Assembly (NCBI GenBank): GCA_031272965.1
Contig: JAISSS010000056.1
Location: 1-54,097, forward strand
DNA from: Bacteroidales bacterium
Lineage (GTDB): Bacteria; Bacteroidota; Bacteroidia; Bacteroidales; Prolixibacteraceae
Direction: 5' to 3'
DNA length: 54,097 nt
Shown here in pieces: positions 1 through 7,497 of the stretch. The position numbers and the translations under genes were made by a program. How positions within the stretch are numbered: position 1 is the first letter of the stretch; each line of letters opens with the position of its first letter. A model generated the notes under the pieces. It did no database searches. It was not told the origin of the DNA and worked only from the letters and a program-made list of their open reading frames with translations.

Positions 1-46
1 TTAGTTTAATATTCTGCAAATATAAGAAAACTCATCGATTGGACGG

Positions 47-79
47 ATTGGCGGGGCTGTGAATCCCGCCAATATTTTT
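47..79 (+). terminator. Intrinsic terminator of an upstream gene outside the window
   Basis: A 9-bp perfect stem (ATTGGCGGG at 47-55, CCCGCCAAT at 65-73) with a 9-nt loop is followed by a short T-rich tail (ATTTTTA). It reads on the plus strand and would end transcription of a gene lying left of the window, before the promoter of the MscS gene. Confidence 0.6.
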
Positions 80-84
80 ATTCG

Positions 85-118
85 TTTGTGTGTAATTGAA
101 AATTTTATGCTATCTTTG
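85..118 (+). promoter_or_regulatory. Bacteroidetes-type promoter of the MscS gene
   Basis: TATCTTTG at 111-118 matches the TAnnTTTG -7 element of the Bacteroidetes primary sigma factor. TTTG at 85-88 can serve as the -33 element (22-nt spacer). Transcription would begin near 125, about 23 nt before the ATG at 148. Confidence 0.65.
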
Positions 119-147
119 CAATTCATATTTAAATCTATGTGCTGACT

Positions 148-1962
148 ATGAGAGATTATTGGTTGATATTGGCAATAGTTCTGCTATCGTGGCAAACGGC
201 CGTTGGCCAGGAAGAGGCTGTTACTGCAACGTCCGACGACTCTGCATTCGTCGATAATAGCGCCGCCGTGGAGTTGATGCGGCATGTACAGGAAGTTAAC
301 ATCAGTTCCAATGCGCGGGAAGCCGTGCTGACCGAGCAGTTACGACAGACTGCTGACAGCCGGCAACGCTTGGAACTGCACCGCCGCCTGCAGCAGTTTC
401 TTGTAGCCGATTCCCTGCGCAAGGACGTTATGAGCCGCCAAATCGATTCGCTGAAAAGAACGTCAACAGGCGCACCGGTTATGCTGGACGAAGATACCGT
501 CTTGATGATATACACCCGATGGGGGGCCTTCACACCTGCTGAACGGGCAGAAAGAAGCTCCGAAAAACTCCGGCAGGTCGCCACAGTGTTCATCCCCGAA
601 GTAGATTCACTCTTCATCATCGACAGCGGCTCTACCCACGACATCATGTTTAACGAGACCACGCTGACAAGTATTTCCGACCTCGACGCCATGTGGATGA
701 ACGAAAGTCGCTATGACCTTGCCGCCCGCTACAAACCGCTGTTCCTTGCTGCTATCAATCGCTATCGCGCCGACATGACCGTCTCAAATATTGTCAGACA
801 AATAAGCCTTAGCATACTGCTTATCTTCTGTCTCTGTATTGCTATTTATGGGGTTAATTGCCTGTTTTTCAGAGTGATAGATAAAAAAATAGTTGCTTTA
901 AAGGGGCGAATTTTGAGGGGAATCCGTATCCGTAATCTGGAAATTATTGACGCCGACAAGCAAGTGCAGTCGGTGCTGTTCCTCTCAAAAGCGATTAGAT
1001 ATATAATATATTTTCTACTGCTTTACATCACTTTGCCGCTGTTATTCAGCATCTACCCGATGACCGAGCGGCTGGCCGACACCCTGTTCCGCTGGATTTG
1101 GACGCCTGCGAAGGCTATCATTAAGAGTTTCATCACGTTTATTCCCAACTTGCTGAAAATCCTGCTCATTGTTATTATTATACGCTACATTCTCCGGTGG
1201 ATAAAGTATCTTATGACCGGAATAGAATCGGGGCGCCTCAACATACCCGGCTTCTATCCTGATTGGGCTCATGCCACTTATAATATCATCCGGCTGTTCC
1301 TGATTGCATTCTCATTGGTGATGATTTTTCCGCTCTTGCCCAGTTCCGATTCCAAGACATTTCAGGGGATTTCGGTGTTCATGGGGGTCATTTTTTCGCT
1401 CGGCTCTACCACTGTTATCGGCAATATGATGGCCGGTCTGGTGATTACTTATATGCGTTCATTTAAAATCGGCGACCGGATACGTGTTGGCGACGTTTTT
1501 GGCGATGTCATAGAGAAAACGCCATTTGTAATCCGCGTAAAGACCATCAAGATGGAGGTTATCACAGTGCCTAATTTGACGGTGCTGTCATCGAATGTCA
1601 TCAATTACAGCACTTCTACCGGCATTGATGACGACGGGGTTATTCTATATACTACTATTACGATGGGCTATGAAGTGCCGCGTGAGACGGTGATTTCGCT
1701 GCTTATTCAGGCCGCATTGAAGACCAAAGATATCCTGCCGCAGCCGACGCCATTTGTCCTGCAAACAGGATTGGGCGATTATTCGGCGTCCTACCAAATA
1801 AATGCCTATACAAAGCACCCTGAACGACAGGCTGTTATCTACTCGGAACTGCACCTGAACATTCAAGACCTGTTCCTTGCTGCCGGCATTGAGATGATAA
1901 TTCCGCACTATCGTGCTGTGCGTGACGGTAACCCATCCACGCTGCCAAAACAGAGCGCATAA
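148..1962 (+). CDS. MscS-family mechanosensitive ion channel
   Basis: Likely a small-conductance mechanosensitive channel that opens under membrane tension and releases solutes on osmotic downshock. The 604-residue protein begins with a signal-like hydrophobic segment (1-21) and a roughly 190-residue, mostly helical periplasmic region. Membrane segments follow at about 217-241, 283-303, 331-351, 379-397 and 409-435. The last is the Gly/Ala-rich MscS pore helix, and the beta domain after it carries the typical string FKIGDRIRVGDVFGDV. It is longer than E. coli MscS (about 286 residues), so it belongs to the larger MscK/YbdG-like group. A GTG lies in frame at 139, but the ATG at 148 fits the signal peptide and promoter better. 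It appears to be a single-gene transcript. Confidence 0.88.
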   Translation: MRDYWLILAIVLLSWQTAVGQEEAVTATSDDSAFVDNSAAVELMRHVQEVNISSNAREAVLTEQLRQTADSRQRLELHRRLQQFLVADSLRKDVMSRQIDSLKRTSTGAPVMLDEDTVLMIYTRWGAFTPAERAERSSEKLRQVATVFIPEVDSLFIIDSGSTHDIMFNETTLTSISDLDAMWMNESRYDLAARYKPLFLAAINRYRADMTVSNIVRQISLSILLIFCLCIAIYGVNCLFFRVIDKKIVALKGRILRGIRIRNLEIIDADKQVQSVLFLSKAIRYIIYFLLLYITLPLLFSIYPMTERLADTLFRWIWTPAKAIIKSFITFIPNLLKILLIVIIIRYILRWIKYLMTGIESGRLNIPGFYPDWAHATYNIIRLFLIAFSLVMIFPLLPSSDSKTFQGISVFMGVIFSLGSTTVIGNMMAGLVITYMRSFKIGDRIRVGDVFGDVIEKTPFVIRVKTIKMEVITVPNLTVLSSNVINYSTSTGIDDDGVILYTTITMGYEVPRETVISLLIQAALKTKDILPQPTPFVLQTGLGDYSASYQINAYTKHPERQAVIYSELHLNIQDLFLAAGIEMIIPHYRAVRDGNPSTLPKQSA

Positions 1963-1972
1963 CAAAAAGAAC

Positions 1973-2006
1973 GGTACACGGTGGCACGGTACACGGTGGC
2001 ACGGTA
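1973..2006. repeat. Short tandem repeat, 15-bp unit
   Basis: GGTACACGGTGGCAC occurs at 1973-1987 and again without mismatch at 1988-2002, followed by a partial third unit (GGTA). It starts 10 nt after the MscS stop codon. No function is apparent; slippage could change the copy number. Confidence 0.7.
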
Positions 2007-2022
2007 TCCACATGCGCCACAT

Positions 2023-2122
2023 CCCGTCATTGCGGGCTTGACCCGCAATCCCCCGATGTTGTCCTGAACCTTGATTTTCGTCTGATTTTTGAGAATACCA
2101 TGATTATTTGGGTACCCGCGAG
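2023..2122. repeat. Degenerate dispersed repeats (palindromic and AT-rich modules)
   Basis: The stretch holds the hairpin ATTGCGGG-CTTGA-CCCGCAAT (2029-2049), then a module beginning CCTGAACCTTGATTTT and running to TACCATGATTA, then a second palindrome (TGGGTACC...GCGCCCA) near 2109-2131. The middle module resembles the one at about 15966-16020 (shared TACCATGATT and similar flanks), so this is an eroded interspersed element and not a gene. Confidence 0.55.
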
Positions 2123-2184
2123 GTGCGCCCATGTCGCAGTAACTACACTATACTCTAATAACTACACTCTTATTTTTATGCAAC

Positions 2185-2214
2185 TGTTCCAAAAAACGTT
2201 CCTCTTTTGGAACA
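2185..2214. repeat. Left inverted repeat of a probable invertible segment (IRL)
   Basis: A 30-bp site whose outer 10 bp form a perfect dyad (TGTTCCAAAA / TTTTGGAACA) around the core AACGTTCCTC. Its core (CAAAAAACGTTCCT) recurs in reverse complement at 2402-2430; aligned end to end the two sites agree at about 26 of 30 positions. Dyad symmetry around a short core is typical of serine-recombinase crossover sites, and the core resembles the AAACGTTCGT-like sites recalled for Bacteroides Mpi. Confidence 0.8.
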
Positions 2215-2224
2215 ATATCTGCCA

Positions 2225-2232
2225 CAAAAGTA
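2225..2232 (-). promoter_or_regulatory. -7 element of the promoter inside the invertible segment
   Basis: On the minus strand these bases read TACTTTTG, an exact TAnnTTTG match, placing the start of transcription near 2218, just at the left inverted repeat. No strong TTTG -33 element is seen at the usual distance. After inversion the element would lie at about 2383-2390 on the plus strand. Confidence 0.65.
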
Positions 2233-2280
2233 GGCAAAATTTTGACGCCGCACTGTTAAAACCGGATATTTTTTGTACTG

Positions 2281-2306
2281 TCCTTATAAGTTATTGATTA
2301 TAAGGA
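2281..2306. repeat. 9-bp dyad in the middle of the invertible segment
   Basis: TCCTTATAA (2281-2289) and TTATAAGGA (2298-2306) form a perfect inverted repeat with an 8-nt spacer near the centre of the segment. It could bind a symmetric regulator or accessory factor; there is no direct evidence for either. Confidence 0.5.
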
Positions 2307-2401
2307 TATTATCATGTTTGTAATTATTTAATATTATGACAGGTATAAAATCAACATGCAAAAACAGTTAACATAAGTTCTCTAAAAATGCGCAAAATGT
2401 A

Positions 2402-2430
2402 TGTCCAAAAAAGGAACGTTTTTTGAGACA
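2402..2430. repeat. Right inverted repeat of the probable invertible segment (IRR)
   Basis: Its reverse complement carries the same core as the left site (CAAAAAACGTTCCT) and similar flanks (TGTCTC... and ...TTTTGGACA). It lies 93 bp before the start codon at 2524. Confidence 0.8.
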
Positions 2431-2523
2431 CGGGAGAATGGGAGTTTCAGGCAAGGCCTTTGAAATGTAATTTCCTGTGTAACAGTATTTTATTAATTTG
2501 ATGATTATTTAATTCTTAGAGAA

Positions 2524-3852
2524 ATGAGAAGACACATTTTGTTTCAAAGTATGCTGACCCTATTGTTGGCGCTTGGAGTGACTGCCTGTGAAAATAACAG
2601 CGAATCTGCAGTGAGCGTTACCGGCGTAACGCTGGATAAGACGGCGCTGTCGCTCTCAGTGGGGGCGTCCGAAACCTTAGCGTCCACCGTTGCTCCGGCA
2701 GACGCCACCAACAAAGCCCTCAGCTGGGCCAGCAGCAATCCCGCAGTGGCCACAGTTGACGCCGCAGGGCAGGTAACGGCCCTGACATCCGGCACCACAG
2801 CCGTTGTTGTAACCACAGCCGACGGCGGCTATACGGCAACCTGCACCGTAACGGTCGGCGCGTCTGTTACCGGCGTAATGCTGGATAAGACGGCGCTGTC
2901 GCTCACTGTGGGGGCGTCCGAAACCTTAGTGGCCACCATCGCACCGGTGGATGCGGTCAATCAGGCCCTCAGCTGGGCCAGCAGTAATACTGCTGTAGCC
3001 ATAGTTGACTCCGACGGGCTTGTAACGGCAATCGCGGTCGGCGCGGCCGACATCACCGTAACAACGGCGGATGGCACCAAAACGGCGACCTGCGCTGTAA
3101 CAGTAACGCCCCTGCCCCCCGGAACCTATACTGCAAATGGCGTCTCTTTTGACATGGTTGCCGTTGACGGCGGAACTTTCAGCATGGGCGCCCCTTATGA
3201 TACTCCTGTTCACAGTGTAACATTGAGCAGTTTCAGCATCGGCAAAACGGAAGTAACGCAGGCGTTGTGGCTTGCCGTAATGGGGGCGCACAACTCAACA
3301 CAGAATTACGGCAGTGGTAAAAACTATCCTGAATATTATGTATCATGGAATGATATTGTCGGTACCGGCAATACAACGGGTTATACTGTTAATGGTGTTG
3401 CTTACAAGACGGACGGGTTCTGCTATAAGTTGAGCCAGCTTGTTGGCAGGCAGTTCTTCCTGCCAACGGAAGCCCAGTGGGAATATGCAGCCCGCGGCGG
3501 TAACAAGTCAAACGGCTATACCTACAGCGGCAGCAACACTATAGATGATGTAGCTTGGTATGTCAGCACCAGCAGTTCCACAGCTCACACTGTCGGTACT
3601 AAACAAGCGAATGAACTTGGCATATATGACATGAGTGGCAATGTGTGGGAGTGGTGCAGTGACTGGTATGGTACTTACAGCAGTAGTTCTCAGACGAACC
3701 CTACAGGCGCTTCTTCCGGCTATGACCGCGTACTTCGCGGCGGCAGTTGGGACAGCGGTACGACTTACTGCCGGGTGGCGGGCCGCTATCAACACGACCC
3801 CGCCGATCGCGGCGACCTCGACGGCTTCCGCTTGGCCTCTGATGCGGAATAA
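2524..3852 (+). CDS. Surface lipoprotein with two Big2 domains and a SUMF1/FGE-like domain
   Basis: The 442-residue protein has a lipoprotein signal with lipobox cysteine C22 (GVTAC). Two bacterial Ig-like group 2 domains follow at about 33-112 and 116-195, then a SUMF1/formylglycine-generating-enzyme-type fold at about 205-440. Signatures of the last domain are GGTFSMG, WEYAARGG, YDMSGNVWEW (from 368), RVLRGGSW and GFRLA. Of the two cysteines used by true FGE, only the one equivalent to the second is present (C416); the other position is Ser (S411). It may therefore be a binding or scaffold module, not a sulfatase-maturing enzyme. The Ig-like domains suggest cell-surface display. The gene stands alone behind the invertible segment and is probably phase variable. 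The two Big2 units are also near-identical in parts at DNA level. Confidence 0.85.
   Translation: MRRHILFQSMLTLLLALGVTACENNSESAVSVTGVTLDKTALSLSVGASETLASTVAPADATNKALSWASSNPAVATVDAAGQVTALTSGTTAVVVTTADGGYTATCTVTVGASVTGVMLDKTALSLTVGASETLVATIAPVDAVNQALSWASSNTAVAIVDSDGLVTAIAVGAADITVTTADGTKTATCAVTVTPLPPGTYTANGVSFDMVAVDGGTFSMGAPYDTPVHSVTLSSFSIGKTEVTQALWLAVMGAHNSTQNYGSGKNYPEYYVSWNDIVGTGNTTGYTVNGVAYKTDGFCYKLSQLVGRQFFLPTEAQWEYAARGGNKSNGYTYSGSNTIDDVAWYVSTSSSTAHTVGTKQANELGIYDMSGNVWEWCSDWYGTYSSSSQTNPTGASSGYDRVLRGGSWDSGTTYCRVAGRYQHDPADRGDLDGFRLASDAE
2617..2929 (+). repeat. Internal direct DNA repeat within the Big2 region
   Basis: A 64-bp block at 2617-2680 recurs at 2866-2929 with three mismatches, a period of 249 bp, which is one 83-residue Big2 domain. 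A second conserved patch (CTCAGCTGGGCCAGCAG) recurs at the same spacing. Such similarity at DNA level indicates recent duplication or ongoing homogenisation. Confidence 0.8.
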
Positions 3853-3876
3853 TTTGCTGGTGGGGGCTAACAATAG

Positions 3877-3916
3877 AAAAAGGCAACACTCTTATATTCA
3901 GGTTGTTGCCTTTTTT
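3877..3916. terminator. Bidirectional intrinsic terminator
   Basis: AAAAAAGGCAAC (3877-3887/3888) pairs with GTTGCCTTTTTT (3905-3916) around a loop of about 17 nt. With A-runs on the left and T-runs on the right it can end both the plus-strand lipoprotein transcript and the convergent minus-strand GH106 transcript. Confidence 0.75.
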
Positions 3917-3933
3917 GGTGCGACCTTACCGTG

Positions 3934-6900
3934 TTACTGCATTGCAATGACGGTTACAGGTCCCAGCAGGCCGGACGTTGTTAGCGGGGCGTCCGCACGG
4001 GGGCCCTGATTTAGCGTCAGCCCGCGCTCGGCTTCGGGCAGATTGCGGTCGCCGATAATGCGGTTCTCCCACGTGTTGACAACCTCAATTTCGAGGGTGT
4101 TGGCGCCGCTCTTCAGATACGGCTGGATGGCCACGCGATATGGCGGCGTCCATGCGCCTCCGGCATATTCGCCGTTAATTTTCACTTTTGCCATTACGCC
4201 GACCTTGCCGAGGTCGAGATATGCCCTGCCGGTGGACGTCCGGTCATACTCAAATGTGGTTTTATAGACGGCTGTGCCCGAATAATATTTGATTCGCGGG
4301 TCGGCGCTTGTCGTCCAGTCGCTCAGGGCATTGAGCGTAATCGGCGCCTCCGGCCCGCGATGAATTGCATCCGATTCAAATTGCACTGTCCATGGCGCCG
4401 TGATTTCAGTAAGCAGTTCCGGTTCAGGGAAATTTTCAGGTACACCTGCAACAGCAATTTGGGAAGATGCGGGCTGCAACAAATCTGCTTCTTCTCCGTC
4501 TTTTGCCTCGACTGTCAGGGGCTTGCCGTCGATTTTATAATTAACCTGCAACGTTTTCTTGACGCCGAACTTGGGGTCGCCGAGCGCCTTGGTGATTTCA
4601 TCAACTTTGACCGATGTATTTCCCGCCTCGACAATCTTCCGCAGAATGTCGGTGGCATCAACGGTAAATTGCTTTTCGTCCAGCTTACCGTAACGCGCCT
4701 GCTCTATCACTATGGCTGGCTGCTGTAGTGGCGGCTGCACGGTTACTGTTTCCTGCGAATGGGGCTTCCGGAACACAATAAATGCGCTTCCCGACGGCTC
4801 TAACTGTAGCGGCACAGATATGACTTGCGGATATTGAACAAATGATGGTAATAAGCGATGCTCGCCGGACACCGCATCCCAAAATTCAGGCTGCTTGCCG
4901 CTCACGCGAAATTCGGCAGGGAACTGAATCCGCGAATCACTCTGATTTGTAATGAAATATATGTCAACATCGCCGCTTCTGCGGTGAGAATACAGCACGG
5001 GGGCGCTGTTTCCGGCCCTGAAATCAGGCGCCAGATTTATTTCCTTGAAAATTGTGTTCAGGTTAACGCCTGAGCGGATTTTATCTTTCATTTTGGAGGC
5101 TATGTCCTGCACCTGTTTATCGGCAGCCGGATAGTTCTCCATGCTGGGCGAGCGTTTCGGTGGATTGCCGATGATGATGGCGCCCGCCTCGGCAAATTCG
5201 AGGATTTTCCGAGCCACCTCCGGTCGCATGGTCTCCTGCGGGGGCAACACGAGGACGCGGTATTGCGTACCGTGGGCGAGCGTCAATTTGCCGTCTTTAA
5301 CCGTAGTATTGTTCAGCAATACTTCGGCATTGATGTGGTCATAGTGATACCCGTTGGGAGTAATGGGGTCAGTTATTCCGCACATTTTCGGCGCATCTTC
5401 ACCGATAAAATAAGCTACATCCGAGACGTCAAGGCCCTGCTGTAGCATGAATCCGCAACGGCGCACGTAGTCGGTGAACAGGTCAAGCTGTGAGAACCAT
5501 GTATTTTTGCGGTTAAACTGTATGTTATACCACGCATCGACGCCCGGATATACATTATCGGCCTGCTGTTGAATGTAAACGTGCAGAATGTAGGCATTGA
5601 TGCCGGTAGAGAAAGCCCAGTCGCCGCGCTGCTTCAGGTTGCCGGGGTAATAGCTGTAATGCGGCCCCGCGCCGGTGAAGGCTTCCGCCCAGGCTTTTGG
5701 CTTGCCGTAAGTATGGGCACACGAGGTGGCGCAGCGGTTCTCCGGCTCGCCAATACCGCTCATGAAACCTACCCAAAATTCTCCGCCGACCTCGTCCGTT
5801 TGGCCTCCATATTGCAGGAACTCGCCTGCGAAGCCCCATGAACCGTAGTTTTCGAGCCACGTAGTCAGCCCGTCCGCATGAGATTTCTCGCGCATGGCAC
5901 GGACATATTCGTGAGCTATGCGGTCAGCAACCAGCCGACGGACGTCCCACAGGAAGCGGTCGGACAGTTCGGGGCTGCCCACAGGATAGCCAAAGTAGGC
6001 AGGGAACCATGGCGCAGGGTCATATCCATAACGTTCTTTAAATATCTCAATAAAATTATCAGTGATATTCTGTCCGCCTTTTTCATAACTGTCTAAGACG
6101 TTGATTTTAAATGTTTTACGGTCTTTTGCCGGAATGTGTTTCATCACCTCGCCAATATAGTTGTCGTGGTGATATTCTGTCAGCTTACCGCTGAGTTTAT
6201 CGACTTCGAGGCCTGCTGCGCCTTTGGGGACGGGCGAATTTTGGACTCCGGTCGGTAACATCCCTGTACGCAACACAACCCACTCTCCTTCGGGAACATC
6301 CCAGGTAAGAGTGCCGTCGGCGGCAAGATTTTTGCTAATATCCAGTACTTCTTCCGGCTTTATCGACATTGAGGCGTCAGAAGTTTGCGCATCCCACATG
6401 AAAGCGTCCCATGGCGGGGCCAGGCTGTTGAACATTTTTGCGAGCGTCTTTTCCGCATAGCGTTCAACTACGGGCGCACGGGTGAGCGTGAAGCCGGTCA
6501 GTCCGCCTTCCGAATTTGTGTTGCGGAACACAAGGCGGTATTCAGTGGCGGTTACTTCGGGGAACGATACTGCGACCGGCGAATTTGGCGTGAAGCCGCG
6601 GCTAAGCGTGTTGTCGGTGCGGTCAATGCCGAATCGTTTCACCGTTGAATATCCGGTGCCGGTTTTCACCTGAAGTTCGGCTTCCGTGCGGATGAGGCCA
6701 TATATGGGCAGGACTAATCCTTGTGCCGAAGCGGGTTTTGGTAACGAAAGCGTAATAAAGGCGTCGCCTTCATTTTGAGGCAGCCTGTATTGTTTACTGT
6801 CGGTCAGCGTAATATTTTTTGAAATGGAAACTTTTGCGCCCGGCATTTCAAACAAGTTGGCCGTAGCTTCCGCATTGACCTTGAAAGCCAGGACTTTTAC

Positions 6901-7440
6901 GTCCTGAAAATCTTCCGGCTTTCCTTGATAGAACTCGTCGCCCCAGCTAAGCCCTTTGATGCTCGGAATGTCGGCGGCAGTTATCGCGAGTTTTTCGGAG
7001 AACTTTGTCGGGCCGGAGATATGCCGCTGTACTGCGGTGAGGTAGCGCATCGACTGGTCGGGCTTAATCCATGGCCCTCCTGACTGGCTCCATCCGGGGC
7101 AGTTGAACATGCCAATCTCGATGTCGAGTTTTGAGGCGGTTTTCATGGCGGTATGAATAAGCCCCCACCATTGGTCAGACATGAACACGAGGTCGTCGCC
7201 GCCGCCGGTCAACCCGATATATGCGCGTGTGATGCCCGCCTTCTTCATCGCTTCAAGGTCGGCTATTATGCCCTCTTTTGTGATGGTCTTGTCTATCCAG
7301 TACCAATAGCAGCCGACTCGCTGGTCGGCAGGCGGATTCTCAAAGCCCTCATCCAAACTGATTTCCCCGCTCTGTGAACGGTCTTTCACACACGATACTG
7401 CTATAAGTGCCAGTATCAAAACTGTATTTAAATACCTCAT
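3934..7440 (-). CDS. GH106-type alpha-L-rhamnosidase, lipoprotein
   Basis: A 1168-residue protein resembling glycoside hydrolase family 106, whose characterised members remove terminal alpha-L-rhamnose from plant and bacterial glycans. A lipoprotein signal with cysteine C17 (LIAVSC) predicts outer-membrane or periplasmic anchoring. The N-terminal catalytic half has family-like strings such as FENPPADQRVGCYWYW and FNCPGWSQSGGPWI. The C-terminal part (about 1020-1168) looks like a beta-sandwich of the galactose-binding type found in GH2-like enzymes, ending in GLLGPVTVI. Length is normal for the family. It has its own promoter just after the GH78-like gene and ends at a shared terminator. Catalytic glutamates were not assigned. 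Confidence 0.85.
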   Translation of the reverse strand: MRYLNTVLILALIAVSCVKDRSQSGEISLDEGFENPPADQRVGCYWYWIDKTITKEGIIADLEAMKKAGITRAYIGLTGGGDDLVFMSDQWWGLIHTAMKTASKLDIEIGMFNCPGWSQSGGPWIKPDQSMRYLTAVQRHISGPTKFSEKLAITAADIPSIKGLSWGDEFYQGKPEDFQDVKVLAFKVNAEATANLFEMPGAKVSISKNITLTDSKQYRLPQNEGDAFITLSLPKPASAQGLVLPIYGLIRTEAELQVKTGTGYSTVKRFGIDRTDNTLSRGFTPNSPVAVSFPEVTATEYRLVFRNTNSEGGLTGFTLTRAPVVERYAEKTLAKMFNSLAPPWDAFMWDAQTSDASMSIKPEEVLDISKNLAADGTLTWDVPEGEWVVLRTGMLPTGVQNSPVPKGAAGLEVDKLSGKLTEYHHDNYIGEVMKHIPAKDRKTFKINVLDSYEKGGQNITDNFIEIFKERYGYDPAPWFPAYFGYPVGSPELSDRFLWDVRRLVADRIAHEYVRAMREKSHADGLTTWLENYGSWGFAGEFLQYGGQTDEVGGEFWVGFMSGIGEPENRCATSCAHTYGKPKAWAEAFTGAGPHYSYYPGNLKQRGDWAFSTGINAYILHVYIQQQADNVYPGVDAWYNIQFNRKNTWFSQLDLFTDYVRRCGFMLQQGLDVSDVAYFIGEDAPKMCGITDPITPNGYHYDHINAEVLLNNTTVKDGKLTLAHGTQYRVLVLPPQETMRPEVARKILEFAEAGAIIIGNPPKRSPSMENYPAADKQVQDIASKMKDKIRSGVNLNTIFKEINLAPDFRAGNSAPVLYSHRRSGDVDIYFITNQSDSRIQFPAEFRVSGKQPEFWDAVSGEHRLLPSFVQYPQVISVPLQLEPSGSAFIVFRKPHSQETVTVQPPLQQPAIVIEQARYGKLDEKQFTVDATDILRKIVEAGNTSVKVDEITKALGDPKFGVKKTLQVNYKIDGKPLTVEAKDGEEADLLQPASSQIAVAGVPENFPEPELLTEITAPWTVQFESDAIHRGPEAPITLNALSDWTTSADPRIKYYSGTAVYKTTFEYDRTSTGRAYLDLGKVGVMAKVKINGEYAGGAWTPPYRVAIQPYLKSGANTLEIEVVNTWENRIIGDRNLPEAERGLTLNQGPRADAPLTTSGLLGPVTVIAMQ

Positions 7441-7466
7441 ATATACTATATTAATGAAATGTGGCG

Positions 7467-7497
7467 CAAAATTACGCTAAATAAATTACTTTGCAAA
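7467..7497 (-). promoter_or_regulatory. Promoter of the GH106 gene
   Basis: Read on the minus strand, TTTG (7497-7494), a 19-nt spacer and TAATTTTG (7474-7467) match both elements of the Bacteroidetes consensus. The -33 box lies in the last codons of the GH78-like gene. The predicted leader is about 20 nt. Confidence 0.7.

Larger units (their letters stand above)
2185..2430. other. Probable invertible promoter segment (phase-variation switch)
   Basis: A 246-bp AT-rich segment lies between two near-identical inverted repeats, directly upstream of the surface lipoprotein gene at 2524. It contains one clear Bacteroidetes-type promoter, next to the left repeat and reading leftward, away from the gene. 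Inversion would place that promoter beside the right repeat, reading right, with a leader of roughly 125 nt before the ATG. Size, promoter-next-to-repeat layout and position match the invertible promoters described in Bacteroides fragilis (capsule loci controlled by Mpi). An Mpi-like invertase is encoded at 24588 in this window. As assembled, the switch appears to be OFF. This is inferred from the sequence; no inverted form is seen here. Confidence 0.75.

Noticed and set aside
1973-2006. Start of a CRISPR array
   Set aside because: The 15-bp units are directly adjacent with no spacers, and no cas genes are present.
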